DNA from: Yinghuangia soli
GTDB lineage: Bacteria; Actinomycetota; Actinomycetes; Streptomycetales; Streptomycetaceae
NCBI RefSeq assembly: GCF_021502675.1
Contig: NZ_JAKFHA010000020.1
Location: 61,042 to 125,041, forward strand
Length of the DNA: 64,000 nt
Reading direction: 5' to 3'
Shown: positions 1 to 8,790 of the stretch, piece after piece
Layout: every line of letters starts with the position of its first letter
How positions within the stretch are numbered: the first letter of the stretch is position 1
Made by a program: the position numbers and the translations under genes
Notes under the pieces: model-generated
What the model was told of the DNA's origin: nothing
Databases searched by the model: none
What the model saw: the letters and a program-made list of their open reading frames with translations, nothing else

Positions 1-443
1 AAGACGACCGTCTCGCCGATCACGCCCGGATGGCCGATGTTCCCGTAGATGCCGTCCTCGTACTTCCAACGCGTCTCCCCCGTGGCGGTGTTCAGCGCGT
101 AGACCCCGCCGGTGTTGTTCACGAGGAGGGTGCGGCCGGCGACCACCGGCCTGGTGCCCGATCCGAGGCCGGCCAGCGGGACGCTCCAGCGGACCTTGCC
201 GCTGCCCGCCTCCATCGCCACGACCCGCCCCTGGTGGTTCGGGAGTTCGTACGCGACGTACACCGCGCCGTCGCCCAGCACCGGGTCGCTGGGGCGCGAA
301 CCGTCGATCACGGCGGACCACGGGGTGATCTTCCCGCCGCCCGATCCGTCGTCACCGCACCCGGTGGCCCCCACCGCGACCGCCATCACGACGCCGGCCA
401 GCCCTGAGGCGAGGGCCCGGCGGGGCACATGTCCGTTCGTCAA
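1..443 (-). CDS. PQQ-like beta-propeller lipoprotein, 3' part missing (runs off window)
   Basis: About 147 N-terminal residues are visible. A short basic start is followed by a hydrophobic stretch ending in ATGC, a plausible lipobox with the lipidated Cys near residue 25, then a Gly/Asp-rich linker. After that come repeats of the type GDGAVYVAY, GKVRWSVPL, LLVNNTGGVYALNTATGETRWKYE, which are the blades of a BamB/quinoprotein-type propeller (WD-like PQQ repeats). In Gram-positive bacteria these are exported surface lipoproteins, often of unknown binding role. I chose the TTG at 443 because GGGGA lies 6 nt upstream; a GTG at 428 is the alternative start. The gene continues beyond base 1, so its full length is unknown. 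Confidence 0.75.
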   Translation of the reverse strand, partial: MTNGHVPRRALASGLAGVVMAVAVGATGCGDDGSGGGKITPWSAVIDGSRPSDPVLGDGAVYVAYELPNHQGRVVAMEAGSGKVRWSVPLAGLGSGTRPVVAGRTLLVNNTGGVYALNTATGETRWKYEDGIYGNIGHPGVIGETVV

Positions 444-466
444 CGCAGATCCCCGTTTCTGTCGAG

Positions 467-510
467 CGCACCATGCGGACCATGGGCGTTCCCATGGTCC
501 GCATGGTGCG
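467..510 (-). terminator. perfect 20-bp inverted repeat, likely terminator
   Basis: The arms are 467-486 and 491-510 with a 4-base loop (CGTT), 20 of 20 pairs. It lies between the stop of the large gene at 600 and the TTG start at 443, both on the minus strand. There is no T-run, which is common for actinomycete terminators. An operator or processing site for the downstream lipoprotein gene is the alternative. Confidence 0.55.
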
Positions 511-599
511 GGCCCGGCTTCCAGGGATCACGGCAGCCTCGAACATCCCGTGAACAATCGAACGTTCAAGCGAATTTTCAAGCGCATGTCCACCGCGGG

Positions 600-3500
600 T
601 CACGGCATGCGCAGCGTGACCGAGGTGACCCCGATCAGGCGCAGGACGTCGTCCTCGGCCGCGATGACGCGGGTTGCGTAGTCGGCGGGTTCGCTGCCGG
701 TGTAATACTTCATCAGGTCGATCTCGCCGGTGGCGGGGTACGCGGTGGCGCTCGGCGACGGGTCCTGGAAGTTCCAGAACTTGAACGGGTTGGCGTTCAC
801 CGTGCCCTTGTGGCCCCACGAGAGCGCCTTGCCGCCCCACGCCTCCAGAATGGCGTGGCCGAACTCGTGGGCGGCGGTGATCTCGTAGTCCCTGTCGGCG
901 TTCGCGTTCATGCCGCCGAAGAAGCCCTTGTTGTAGAAGATCGACGCGTCGATGATCCCGGAGTTGTGGCTGCGGCGGTAACCCGAGCCGGTCTCGATGT
1001 ACAGGTCGAGGTCTTCGGCGGCGTAGTTCCGCTGGTTGGCGGTGACCTGCACGGTGTACGTGGACCCGGCGTACGTGACCTGCCGCGACCAGTACTTCCC
1101 GATGCCGCTGATCACCAGGCCGCGGAGCTTGTCGAACGTCGCCTGCGGCAGGCTGTCCTCGTTCTGGCAGTCGACGTACACGTCCACCGCGATCCGCTTC
1201 GCCGCCTTGTCCACCTTGGCGCTCGTCCAGCCGGCGTTGGCGCGGTTGTCGAGGGTGACGAGCTTGTCGATCGTCTTGGCGCCCTGGTACTCGAAGTCCA
1301 GCATCAGGTGCAGTTGGCGGCGAAGTGTCTCGCCGTCGAAGATGCCCTGCATGTTCCGCCCGTCCCAGTGCCACACGTACCGGCCGGTGGACAGGAAGGA
1401 CTGCGGCAGCACCTGCTCGTACACCGTCACGTTGCCGTCGTTGAGCGACAGGGTGGCCTTGTCGGCGGTGATGCTGGTCAGGTCCTTGATGGTGAAGACG
1501 AACTCGGCCGGCGGGCCGGAGCTCAGCGGGTCGAGAGTGTGCATGCCGCCGGTGATCTCGATCTGGACGTCGGCCTGCGGCACACCCGCCGGGAGCGGCG
1601 GTACGCCCGCGTCGTGCGGCGGGTTGGAGCCCGGCATCGCCAGCGGGCGGGCGTCGACGTCGATCTTCTCCCCGGTGGGCCGGGTGACCGACACGGACGC
1701 ATTGTTCTCGCCCGCGCTGTCGGCGAGTTCTTTGACCTCGCCCGTCGTCGTCGCCGACTGGGGGTTGGTGGCGCCCGCGCCGACCATTCCGCGGATCGCG
1801 GTGCCGGTGAGCTCGGCCGCCTGCCGGTCGCCGATCAGGCCTTCGGCCTTGGCGGTCTTGATGGTCTTGAGGGCCTTGTCGATGTCCTTGCTCATCTTCG
1901 CCTGCAGCGCGAGGTCGGCGGCCTTGGTGCCGAAGGCGGTCGCGGTGGTGAACGCCTGCTCCAGGGCGGCCGCGGCGTTCTTCTGGGTGCCTTCCAGCCC
2001 GGCCATGTCGCGGAAGGCGCCGGCCTGGCCGAGGAGGGTGAGTGCGGCGCCGACGCCGGTGGGGTCCGGTGCGGCGGGGGCGTTCTGCATGGCGATGATC
2101 GGCTGCGGGAAGTCGGCGGGCGACACATCGGCGGGCAGGGCGCGGCGGGTGTCCGTCGAGGTGGGCAGGATCTGCGGCGGGGCGTCCGGGATCGGCACCT
2201 CGTGCCAGCGCCAGAAGCGGTTCTCCTCCTGCTCCTCGCAGGAGTTGCAGGCGCCCATCACCGCCTCGGCGTAGACCCCGGACGTGGGGACGGCGATCCG
2301 GGTCGGCTCGATGGGCGTGTTGGGCTGGTAGTGCTCGAGCAGGTCGACCGGCTTCTTGGCGTCCTGCCGGAAGGTCGGGTCCAGGTGGAAGCCGCGGGCC
2401 ACGGGCAGCACGAGGCTGTTGCCGACGATGCCGATCAGTTCGTTCTCCACCACGCTGGCCACCGATCGGCCGCCGCTGTTGGGCGCCTCGACGCCGTCCA
2501 GCAGCATGAACCGCCGGGCGTCGCTCATCCGCGACCACAAGTGGTGGTGGTAGAGCTCGATGTTCTCGTTGAGGTGGGCGAGGAGCTTGCGGACGAGTTC
2601 CTTGTCCTCCTCGCGCGGGTTGCGCATCTCCTGCCGGTTGAGCGGGGTCTCGATGCGGACGTGGTCGTAGCCGGTCAGGTCGTTCTGGATGGACGCGTCG
2701 CCGAACAGCGTCGAGGACAGATGCGCGGTGCGGTAGCGCAGCGTGCCGGACTCGACGATGACCCGCGAGCCGGCCGGGAGGATCTCGCCGAGGAACGGCA
2801 GCCCGGCGAGGCCGAGTTGGGCGGAGATCCGCACCGACTTGATGGCGGACCGCATGACCGCGGGCAGCGATCGGCTCATGCGCAGCGACACGAACAGGCT
2901 CTGGTCGTTGCCGAAGCGGGTGACGAGGGTGGGGTCGATGCCGAGGTCGACGGGCGTGTCGTCGTCGCGGAGCGCCTCCACCCGGAGCGCGCGGGCGACG
3001 GACGCGGCGATCTTCGGGCCGAGCTGCTCCAGGAACACGCGGTCCTTGAACTGCTGTCCCTTGAGGTACTGGTCGTAGAAGTCCTGCGGGGTGAATCCGA
3101 AGAGCCGGCGCAGCGGCTCCCATTCGTCCGGGTCGAACTTGTCGTCGGTGTCGCGCGGCCGGGCCAGCTGGAAGCGGATGTTCAGCTCGCCGGAGACGGT
3201 GACGAGGTTCTCGTCCGCGTACCGGTGGGCGGGCAGGTCGCTGCCGGCGTACGCGGCGCGGATGCGGTCGAGGGCGGCGTACCCGCCGCGCAGCGCAGCG
3301 GGCGTCGCCTCGGCGAGCGTGCTGCGCCAGCGCAGCGCCTTGTCCGCGGTGAACCACGACATGGGCAGCGGGACCAGGAGGCATTCCTGGACGTCGACGA
3401 GCCGTTCGCGGACCAGGAGATGGCGCAGCACCTCGAAGTACTGGATGGTCAGCGCGTGGCAGTGGTTGTAGTTGGCGACGGACTCGGTGGTCGCCACGAC

Positions 3501-5540
3501 GCGTTCGCCCTGCGCGACGGTGTGCACGACCGAGGTGCGCTGCGTACGGACCGACGAGGCGGCCTGCAGGGTGCGGTCGCGGAGCTGGTTGAGCGCGCTG
3601 GCTGCGGTCGAGCGCGAGGACTCCTGCCATGAGGAGCTGTCCGCGCTGGAGGAGCCCCCGCCGACTCCGAGGAGGCCGCCGACCGGCGGCACGATCGCCG
3701 CGATGCCGAGTCCGGCGGCGATGCTGCCCGAGGAGGACGACGACCCGCCGCGCGTCGACTCCTGCAGGGTCCCGGAGATGATCTCGTTGATGTCGCGGTC
3801 GCGGGTGAGGCTCGCCTCCAGGTTGTCGCGGGACTCGCGGAACCCGGTCTCGGCGGTCGTCTCGCGGCGTTCCCAGTCGACGACGGCGATCTGCTTCCGC
3901 TGGCCCGGGGCGAGGGGAAGGCTGTAGAGCAGATTGCCCATCGAGTAGCCGTCGGCCACCCACTCCTGCTTGAACCGCAGGATGTGCCCGTGGGCGATGG
4001 TGGCGGCCTGGAAGACGGTCGGGTCGTCGTCCCAGTCCACGCTGTCCTCGGCGGTCAGCGGCCGGCGCCCCGGGGGGCGCGCCGCCGCGGCGCCGAGGTA
4101 GCGGCGCAGGTCGGCGTACCGGGTGAGCTGCGCGGCGGTCCGGATCGCGTCGAGCGGTGAGCTGCCGGGGTCGCGCATGAGCCCGCGGAGCGTGGCGGCG
4201 TCGATCAGCGCGGTCTCGGTCGCTTCGGCGGCCTCGGGGGCGTTCGGGGCCGCAGCCGAGCCGGCGATCGCGGCCGCGCCCAGGGCGGCGTGCCCGGAGA
4301 GCGTGCGGAGTCCGGATCCTCCCGCGCCGCCGGCTTCGCGTACGTCCCGCGCGGCCGGCTCGTCCCCGGCGCCGCGGCGCGCTTCCTCTGCTGCCAGTTC
4401 GTTCGCCAGCTTGGCGAAGTCCCTGATGTACGGGTTGAGTTTGTGGCCGGGGACCTTGACGGGCTCTTCCAGGACGAGACCGCGGATCTCGGGTTCGGTG
4501 GTGCGGACCAGGTAGCTGAAGCCGTACTCCTCCAAGGTCCGGTCCGGCTTGGTGAAGTCGACGCAGCGGCCCATCCCGGCATCGGAGGAGAACGTGCCGT
4601 CGGCGCGGGCCAGGTCGACGGCGTCCGGGAGGCGCGGAGCAGAGGCGGGACTGTGGCAGGAGCAGTCCTCCTCGTCCTCGGGCTGCGGCAGGTCGACCAC
4701 GAGCAGCACCGTTTCCGGGAACTGCCCGCCGGCTTCCAGGTGCACGGGCACTTTGACGGCGTCGTCGTCGATGCCGACCGTGGCATGCGCATCGGTGAAC
4801 ACGGCCACCGGGTACGGGCCGCCGAAATGCCCGCGGTTGTCCGTGGTGGCCACCGTCAGCGCGCGGTAGTCGGCCTGGGCCGGGTTCTGCGCGGTCGCGC
4901 CCCACAGCACCACCTGCAGCCCGGCGGCCTGGCGGCGGCCGGCCGAGTCGATCACCCGGCCGCGCACCCGCGTGGGCCGCCCGGCGCCCGGGTCCTTGTT
5001 GGGCTGCGTGGTGCCGGGCACGCGCGCATCCAACGTCAGCTGCACCGACTGCGGCAAGGTCGGGCCCGCGGTCTCCTTGCGGGCGAGGATCTCGCCGTCG
5101 GGTGCGCCGGCCGCGATGCTCACGTCCCCGACCAGCCCCGCGCGGGCCGGGATGTCGAGGGTGACCGTGCCGTCGGCCGCGGCCTGCCCGTACGCCGCGA
5201 ACGGCACGTCGCCGACGCCGCCTTCGCCATTGCTGTGGACGCCGGTGACGGAGACCGTGTGCCCGGTGAAGTCACCGGTGCCGGACGCCTGTACGAGCTG
5301 CACGTCGACCGTTTCGCGCGCGGGCGTGCGGAAGGCCGGCGGCTCCGCGGTGATACGGCGGCGCAGCCGCGCGAGCAGGCTCTCGGTGAAACCGTCGACG
5401 CGCAGCAGGCCCTCGACCGCGGCGAAGGGTCCATGGGCTTCGCGGAAGGCGACGATGCTCTCGGCGATCGTGTCCCCGACGCCGGGCAGGGCCGCCAGCG
5501 TCGCCTCGGATGCGGAATTGATGTCGACGAGCTGAGCCAT
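600..5540 (-). CDS. giant helix-hairpin-helix / HExxH-motif protein (1646 aa)
   Basis: I do not recognise the whole protein. Residues 1-65 form a ComEA-like helix-hairpin-helix unit (VDINSASEATLAALPGVG). Residues about 70-300 look like beta-sandwich modules. Around 570-650 is a Ser/Gly-rich segment with a hydrophobic core (AAGLGIAAIVPPVGGLLG). A long alpha-rich middle follows, then a Pro-rich linker and a helical region near 1180-1300. The C-terminus carries TAAHEFGHAILEAWGG: HEFGH at about 1558-1562 and a possible third zinc ligand His at 1577, as in zinc metallopeptidases. There is no signal peptide. ATG 5540 has GGGGA 7 nt upstream. It appears monocistronic. Candidates are a secreted or injected toxin-like protease or a large scaffold; the function is not established. 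Confidence 0.6.
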   Translation of the reverse strand: MAQLVDINSASEATLAALPGVGDTIAESIVAFREAHGPFAAVEGLLRVDGFTESLLARLRRRITAEPPAFRTPARETVDVQLVQASGTGDFTGHTVSVTGVHSNGEGGVGDVPFAAYGQAAADGTVTLDIPARAGLVGDVSIAAGAPDGEILARKETAGPTLPQSVQLTLDARVPGTTQPNKDPGAGRPTRVRGRVIDSAGRRQAAGLQVVLWGATAQNPAQADYRALTVATTDNRGHFGGPYPVAVFTDAHATVGIDDDAVKVPVHLEAGGQFPETVLLVVDLPQPEDEEDCSCHSPASAPRLPDAVDLARADGTFSSDAGMGRCVDFTKPDRTLEEYGFSYLVRTTEPEIRGLVLEEPVKVPGHKLNPYIRDFAKLANELAAEEARRGAGDEPAARDVREAGGAGGSGLRTLSGHAALGAAAIAGSAAAPNAPEAAEATETALIDAATLRGLMRDPGSSPLDAIRTAAQLTRYADLRRYLGAAAARPPGRRPLTAEDSVDWDDDPTVFQAATIAHGHILRFKQEWVADGYSMGNLLYSLPLAPGQRKQIAVVDWERRETTAETGFRESRDNLEASLTRDRDINEIISGTLQESTRGGSSSSSGSIAAGLGIAAIVPPVGGLLGVGGGSSSADSSSWQESSRSTAASALNQLRDRTLQAASSVRTQRTSVVHTVAQGERVVATTESVANYNHCHALTIQYFEVLRHLLVRERLVDVQECLLVPLPMSWFTADKALRWRSTLAEATPAALRGGYAALDRIRAAYAGSDLPAHRYADENLVTVSGELNIRFQLARPRDTDDKFDPDEWEPLRRLFGFTPQDFYDQYLKGQQFKDRVFLEQLGPKIAASVARALRVEALRDDDTPVDLGIDPTLVTRFGNDQSLFVSLRMSRSLPAVMRSAIKSVRISAQLGLAGLPFLGEILPAGSRVIVESGTLRYRTAHLSSTLFGDASIQNDLTGYDHVRIETPLNRQEMRNPREEDKELVRKLLAHLNENIELYHHHLWSRMSDARRFMLLDGVEAPNSGGRSVASVVENELIGIVGNSLVLPVARGFHLDPTFRQDAKKPVDLLEHYQPNTPIEPTRIAVPTSGVYAEAVMGACNSCEEQEENRFWRWHEVPIPDAPPQILPTSTDTRRALPADVSPADFPQPIIAMQNAPAAPDPTGVGAALTLLGQAGAFRDMAGLEGTQKNAAAALEQAFTTATAFGTKAADLALQAKMSKDIDKALKTIKTAKAEGLIGDRQAAELTGTAIRGMVGAGATNPQSATTTGEVKELADSAGENNASVSVTRPTGEKIDVDARPLAMPGSNPPHDAGVPPLPAGVPQADVQIEITGGMHTLDPLSSGPPAEFVFTIKDLTSITADKATLSLNDGNVTVYEQVLPQSFLSTGRYVWHWDGRNMQGIFDGETLRRQLHLMLDFEYQGAKTIDKLVTLDNRANAGWTSAKVDKAAKRIAVDVYVDCQNEDSLPQATFDKLRGLVISGIGKYWSRQVTYAGSTYTVQVTANQRNYAAEDLDLYIETGSGYRRSHNSGIIDASIFYNKGFFGGMNANADRDYEITAAHEFGHAILEAWGGKALSWGHKGTVNANPFKFWNFQDPSPSATAYPATGEIDLMKYYTGSEPADYATRVIAAEDDVLRLIGVTSVTLRMP

Positions 5541-5741
5541 GGCGTTCCCCGAGGACGTAGAGCCTTGATCCGGTCAACCCCACGCCACTCTCCCCGCCGT
5601 CACCACGACAAACCTCGCCGCCCTTGGCGGCCGTACGAAGTCACCGGTACGGCCGAACCCCGCCCGCCCGGTCGGTCGCGGGCCGATGGTCGGCCACGGC
5701 AGCGTTCTTCGCAACTCCGCTGATCTTGGCGGCCGTGCCCG

Positions 5742-5765
5742 GTTTCACGCCGACCGGGCGGGTAG
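5742..5765 (+). promoter_or_regulatory. SigB-type stress promoter upstream of the CsbD gene
   Basis: GTTT (5742-5745), a 14-nt spacer and GGGTAG (5760-5765) match the GNNT-N14-16-GGGTAC/T form described for Streptomyces SigB-class promoters, except for the last base. It lies about 95 nt before the start codon. CsbD genes are general-stress genes in Bacillus, which supports the assignment. Confidence 0.5.
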
Positions 5766-5859
5766 CCGCACGGCTGGACCGCAACCGGCCCGGGCGGCGT
5801 CGACACGCCGCGCGGCAGCTCATGCGGACCGACCTCCGGTGCACAGAAGGGATGAGCAG

Positions 5860-6057
5860 ATGAGCAACGGTGCGAAGGACAAGCTGACCGGCAAGGCCAA
5901 GGAGGTCGCCGGCAAGGCGACCGGAGACAAGCGCCTGGAAAGCGAAGGCGAGACCGACCAGGCCAAAGGCAAGGTAAAGGAAGCCTCGGAGGCGTTCCGC
6001 GAACGGGCGGAAGGCGTCAAGGACTCGCTGCGCGGCGACGAGCCCAAGGGGTCGTGA
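5860..6057 (+). CDS. CsbD family stress protein
   Basis: A 65-residue, highly charged protein rich in Lys, Glu and Ala with the typical opening KDKLTGKAKEVAGKATGDKRLESEGE and the motif QAKGKVKEA. CsbD proteins are small, partly disordered helical proteins induced by general stress; their molecular role is unresolved. The start at 5860 follows AAGGGA at a suitable distance, and the length fits the family. Its last 41 bp overlap the 3' end of the convergent MFS gene. A SigB-like promoter lies upstream at 5742-5765, which fits stress control. Confidence 0.88.
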   Translation: MSNGAKDKLTGKAKEVAGKATGDKRLESEGETDQAKGKVKEASEAFRERAEGVKDSLRGDEPKGS

Positions 6058-7453
6058 CCGCCGGCCGAGGCCGTTGACGCTGGGTGGTGCGGGCCAGGGC
6101 GGCGAGGAGTAGGCCGCAGGTGGCGACCAGGTACCAGCCGGGGCGGGAGGCTTCGGCGAGGTCTTCGGGGGGACGGGAGGCGACAAGGCCGCCGGCTATG
6201 GCGATGCCCATGGCGGAGCCGAGTTGGCGGGCGGTGGAGGTGATGGCGCCGGCGACGCCGGCGCGCGCAGGGGGCAGGCCGTTCACCGCGGTGTTGGTAA
6301 TCGGGGCGTTGGCGAAGCCGAAGCCGATGCCGATGAGCGCGTACGCGGCAAGCAGGACGGCCACGTTCGTGTGCGCGGTGAGGCCCACCAGGCACAAGCC
6401 CCCGGCGGCCATGAAGCCGCCCGCGAGGAGCAGCGGCAGGCGCGGGCCGGTGCGGCCGACCATGCGGCCGGACCAGGGAGCACAGATGGTCGCGCCTGCC
6501 GCCAGCGGCAGGGTGGCCGCGCCGGCGGCCAGGGGCGTCCAATCGCGGGTCTGCTGCAGGTAGAGCGTGTTCAGCAGCAGCGTCACGTTCAGGGCGACGA
6601 AGACCGCGACCGCTCCCACGACCGCGCCGGTGAACGCCGGTCGGCGGAACAGCTCCAGGTCCATCAGGGGCTCGCGGCGACGGGACTCGACGCGTACGAA
6701 CCCCGCAGCGGCGACTGCCGTTCCCGTGTACGCGGCGAGCGCGGCCGGGGACGTCCAGCCGATGCGCGGTCCTTCGATGAGGATGCCGACCGCAAGGGCG
6801 AGGACCGCGGTCAGCAGGATCTGGCCCGGCAGGTCGAGCCGCCGGGCCCGCGGCGCCCGGGATTCCGGGACGAACAGCGCGGTCAGCACCAGCGTGCCCG
6901 CGATGACCGGGGCGTTGATCCAGAACAGCGCCCGCCAGTCGAGCCCGTCCAGCAGCGCGCCGCCCGTGAGCGGTCCCGCCGCCATGCTCAGGCCGAACAC
7001 CGACGCCCAGATGCCGATCGCCTGGGCCCGCTCCTTGGGGTCCGGCATGGCGTTCACCACGATCGCGAGTGCGACGGGGCTGAGCATCGAGGCGCCGATC
7101 CCCTGGACGGCGCGGGCCGCGATCAGGACGCCTGCGGACGGGGCGGCCGCGCATGCCAGCGACGCGGCGCCGAACACCACGAGCCCGAGTCGGAAGATCC
7201 GGCGGCGGCCGAAACGGTCGGCGAGTGCGCCGGAGGAGACCAGCAGACTGGCGAGGACGAGGGTGTAGGCGTCCACGGTCCATTCGAGGCCGCGCGTGTC
7301 GGTGCCCAGGTCGCGCCCGATGGCCGGAAGGCCGACGTTGACGATGGTGGTGTCCAGTCCCACCAGGAACATGCTCAGGCAGCAGACGGCCAGGACCGTC
7401 CAGCGCCGGCGCGCGCTCAGGATGGGCTCGGCGGGGAGTGTCATCGTGGCCAT
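6017..7453 (-). CDS. MFS drug-efflux-type transporter (DHA2 family, 14 TM)
   Basis: 478 residues with about 14 hydrophobic segments. The first loop has the DHA2 pattern LDTTIVNVGLPAIGRDL, followed by the motif A loop GALADRFGRRR between TM2 and TM3 and RAVQGIGASMLSPVALAIV in TM4-5. Members are proton-driven exporters of drugs or metabolites in the cytoplasmic membrane. The ATG at 7453 has AGAGG 7 nt upstream; an ATG at 7444 is possible. It is divergent from an XRE-cupin regulator with a candidate operator between them, so it is probably the regulator's target. The substrate cannot be read from the sequence. Its 3' end overlaps the csbD gene. Confidence 0.88.
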   Translation of the reverse strand: MATMTLPAEPILSARRRWTVLAVCCLSMFLVGLDTTIVNVGLPAIGRDLGTDTRGLEWTVDAYTLVLASLLVSSGALADRFGRRRIFRLGLVVFGAASLACAAAPSAGVLIAARAVQGIGASMLSPVALAIVVNAMPDPKERAQAIGIWASVFGLSMAAGPLTGGALLDGLDWRALFWINAPVIAGTLVLTALFVPESRAPRARRLDLPGQILLTAVLALAVGILIEGPRIGWTSPAALAAYTGTAVAAAGFVRVESRRREPLMDLELFRRPAFTGAVVGAVAVFVALNVTLLLNTLYLQQTRDWTPLAAGAATLPLAAGATICAPWSGRMVGRTGPRLPLLLAGGFMAAGGLCLVGLTAHTNVAVLLAAYALIGIGFGFANAPITNTAVNGLPPARAGVAGAITSTARQLGSAMGIAIAGGLVASRPPEDLAEASRPGWYLVATCGLLLAALARTTQRQRPRPAVTTPWARRRAASP

Positions 7454-7522
7454 GGGCTGCCTCTGGGGTCCGGGAACAGTGCCTGGCCAGGGTGGTTCCG
7501 GGCGGTGCCCGCGGCCCAGCGT

Positions 7523-7541
7523 TTTTGCGAAGACTGCAAAA
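7523..7541. promoter_or_regulatory. candidate operator of the XRE-cupin regulator
   Basis: TTTTGC (7523-7528), 7 nt, GCAAAA (7536-7541) is a perfect 6-bp inverted repeat and an AT-rich island in this GC-rich DNA. It sits in the 87-bp gap between the divergent MFS and regulator genes and touches the regulator's start codon, as expected for autoregulation. Confidence 0.45.
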
Positions 7542-8140
7542 TGGGCCTCATGGACACCGGAAGCGACGACGTGGAGCTGGAGCGGATTCTCGACGCCATC
7601 GGGCCGCGGCTGCGCAGACTGCGCACCGGCCGGGGGCTGACGCTCGAAGCGCTCGCGGCCTCGACCGGGATCTCGGTGAGCACGCTGTCGCGGCTGGAGG
7701 CCGGACGCCGCCGCCCGACGCTGGACCTGCTCATCCCGCTGGCCCGGGCGCACCGCGTCACGCTCGACCAACTGGTGGCCGCACCGGCCAGCGGCGACCC
7801 CCGCGTGCACCTGCGCCCGCTGCAGAAGAAGCGCGGGAGCGTACTGGTCCCGCTGACGCAATACCCGGGCCGCGTCCAGGTCTTCAAGCAGGTGCTGTCG
7901 CCCCGGCCGCCCGAGCTGGTCACCCACGAGGGCTACGAGTGGCTGTACGTGCTGGCCGGCCGCCTGCGCCTCATTCTCGGGGCGCAGGAGTTCACGCTAC
8001 GGCCCGGCGAGGTGGCCGAGTTCGACACCGCCGAGCCGCACTGGTTCGGCCCGGCGGACGCGGACACCGTGGAAATCCTGCACCTGTTCGGCCCGCGCGG
8101 GGACCAGGCCGTGGTCCGGGCCCGGCCGTCCGCACCGTGA
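7541..8140 (+). CDS. XRE family regulator with C-terminal cupin sensor
   Basis: 199 residues. Residues about 18-75 form a Cro/C1-type helix-turn-helix (IGPRLRRLRTGRGLTLEALAASTGISVSTLSRLEAGRRRPTLD). Residues about 105-190 form a cupin barrel (HEGYEWLYVLAGRLRLILG, LRPGEVAEFDTAEPHWFG). XRE-cupin proteins usually repress or activate an adjacent transporter or catabolic gene in response to a small ligand bound in the cupin. The divergent MFS gene is the obvious target. The start could be ATG 7541 or ATG 7550; neither has a strong ribosome site. The ligand is unknown. Confidence 0.85.
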   Translation: MGLMDTGSDDVELERILDAIGPRLRRLRTGRGLTLEALAASTGISVSTLSRLEAGRRRPTLDLLIPLARAHRVTLDQLVAAPASGDPRVHLRPLQKKRGSVLVPLTQYPGRVQVFKQVLSPRPPELVTHEGYEWLYVLAGRLRLILGAQEFTLRPGEVAEFDTAEPHWFGPADADTVEILHLFGPRGDQAVVRARPSAP

Positions 8141-8212
8141 GCCGCTGCACCGCGGGTCGCCGCACCGCGGGTCGCAGCGCTGTGCGGCGCAGCGGGGCTG
8201 CCGCGCGGGCGG
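8141..8212. repeat. short intergenic gap with a duplicated 13-mer
   Basis: CACCGCGGGTCGC occurs twice, 2 bp apart, near 8149-8176 between the convergent XRE-cupin and MarR genes. It may contribute to transcription termination. No gene is seen. Confidence 0.3.
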
Positions 8213-8683
8213 TTACTGGGCCGGGGTGCCGCCGAGTGCGGTGCGGGCGCGGTTGAGGTAGTCGCGGAAGGCGCGGCGTTCGGCGGCGGTGAGGCCGGCG
8301 ACCATGCGTTCCTCCAGGGCGTCGACGGCGTCGTGGGTGGCGGCCAGGAGGGCGGTGCCGGCCGGGGTGAGCGTGATGAGCAGGCGGCGGCGGTGGGCCG
8401 GGTCGTGGTGGCGGGCGATGAGGCCGCGGTTTTCGAGGGCGGCGACGACGTCGCGCATGGCCTGCGGGGTGACGAAGGAGTTGCGGGCCAGTTCGGCGCT
8501 GGTGAGGCCTTCGTGGCGGTCCAGGACGGTCAGCGCGGTGTACTGCGGGGTGGTCACGCCGGTAGGGCGGAGCACCTCCTCCAGGTGGGCCCGGACCGCG
8601 AGTTCGACCTGCTTGACGGCATAGAGCAGAAGCGGCGGGGCGGCCTCCGCCGAGGTGGTGCCGGTGTTGCCCTGTGCTGCCAT
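8213..8683 (-). CDS. couR: MarR family regulator, CouR-like
   Basis: 156 residues with a MarR winged helix: dimer helix LYAVKQVELAVRAHLEEVLRPTGVTTPQYTALTVL, recognition region SAELARNSFVTPQAMRDVVAALENRGLI and wing HDPAHRRRLLITLTPAG. GAGGAG lies 7 nt before ATG 8683. It is divergent from a CoA-ligase operon that looks like the p-hydroxycinnamate (cou) genes of Rhodococcus. There the MarR protein CouR represses the operon and is released by p-hydroxycinnamoyl-CoA thioesters. The MarR assignment is firm; the CouR role is inferred from context. Confidence 0.75.
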   Translation of the reverse strand: MAAQGNTGTTSAEAAPPLLLYAVKQVELAVRAHLEEVLRPTGVTTPQYTALTVLDRHEGLTSAELARNSFVTPQAMRDVVAALENRGLIARHHDPAHRRRLLITLTPAGTALLAATHDAVDALEERMVAGLTAAERRAFRDYLNRARTALGGTPAQ

Positions 8684-8770
8684 CTGCCGCTCCTCGTCTG
8701 GGCACCGCCATGTGCGCCCAGAGTCTCGCATGCCCCTGCCGGGGAGCCTCGGGCCGTGACCAATGTACGG

Positions 8771-8790
8771 AAACTTGATATAAGGGTTCC
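8771..8790. promoter_or_regulatory. candidate CouR operator / promoter of the cou operon
   Basis: The AT-rich imperfect palindrome CTTGATATAAG (8774-8784), flanked by GGAAA and GGTTCC that also pair imperfectly, is the only such element in the 137-bp gap between the MarR gene and the CoA-ligase gene. TTGATAT-type half sites are usual for MarR operators. Confidence 0.4.

Noticed and set aside
429..3632. Long plus-strand frame of 1067 codons
   Set aside because: Antisense shadow of the 600-5540 gene, with no ribosome site and no recognisable domain.
352..4905. Very long frame opposite in phase to the HhH/HExxH gene
   Set aside because: Arg/Pro-rich composition with no motifs; it is the usual GC-rich shadow of the 600-5540 gene in another frame of the same strand.
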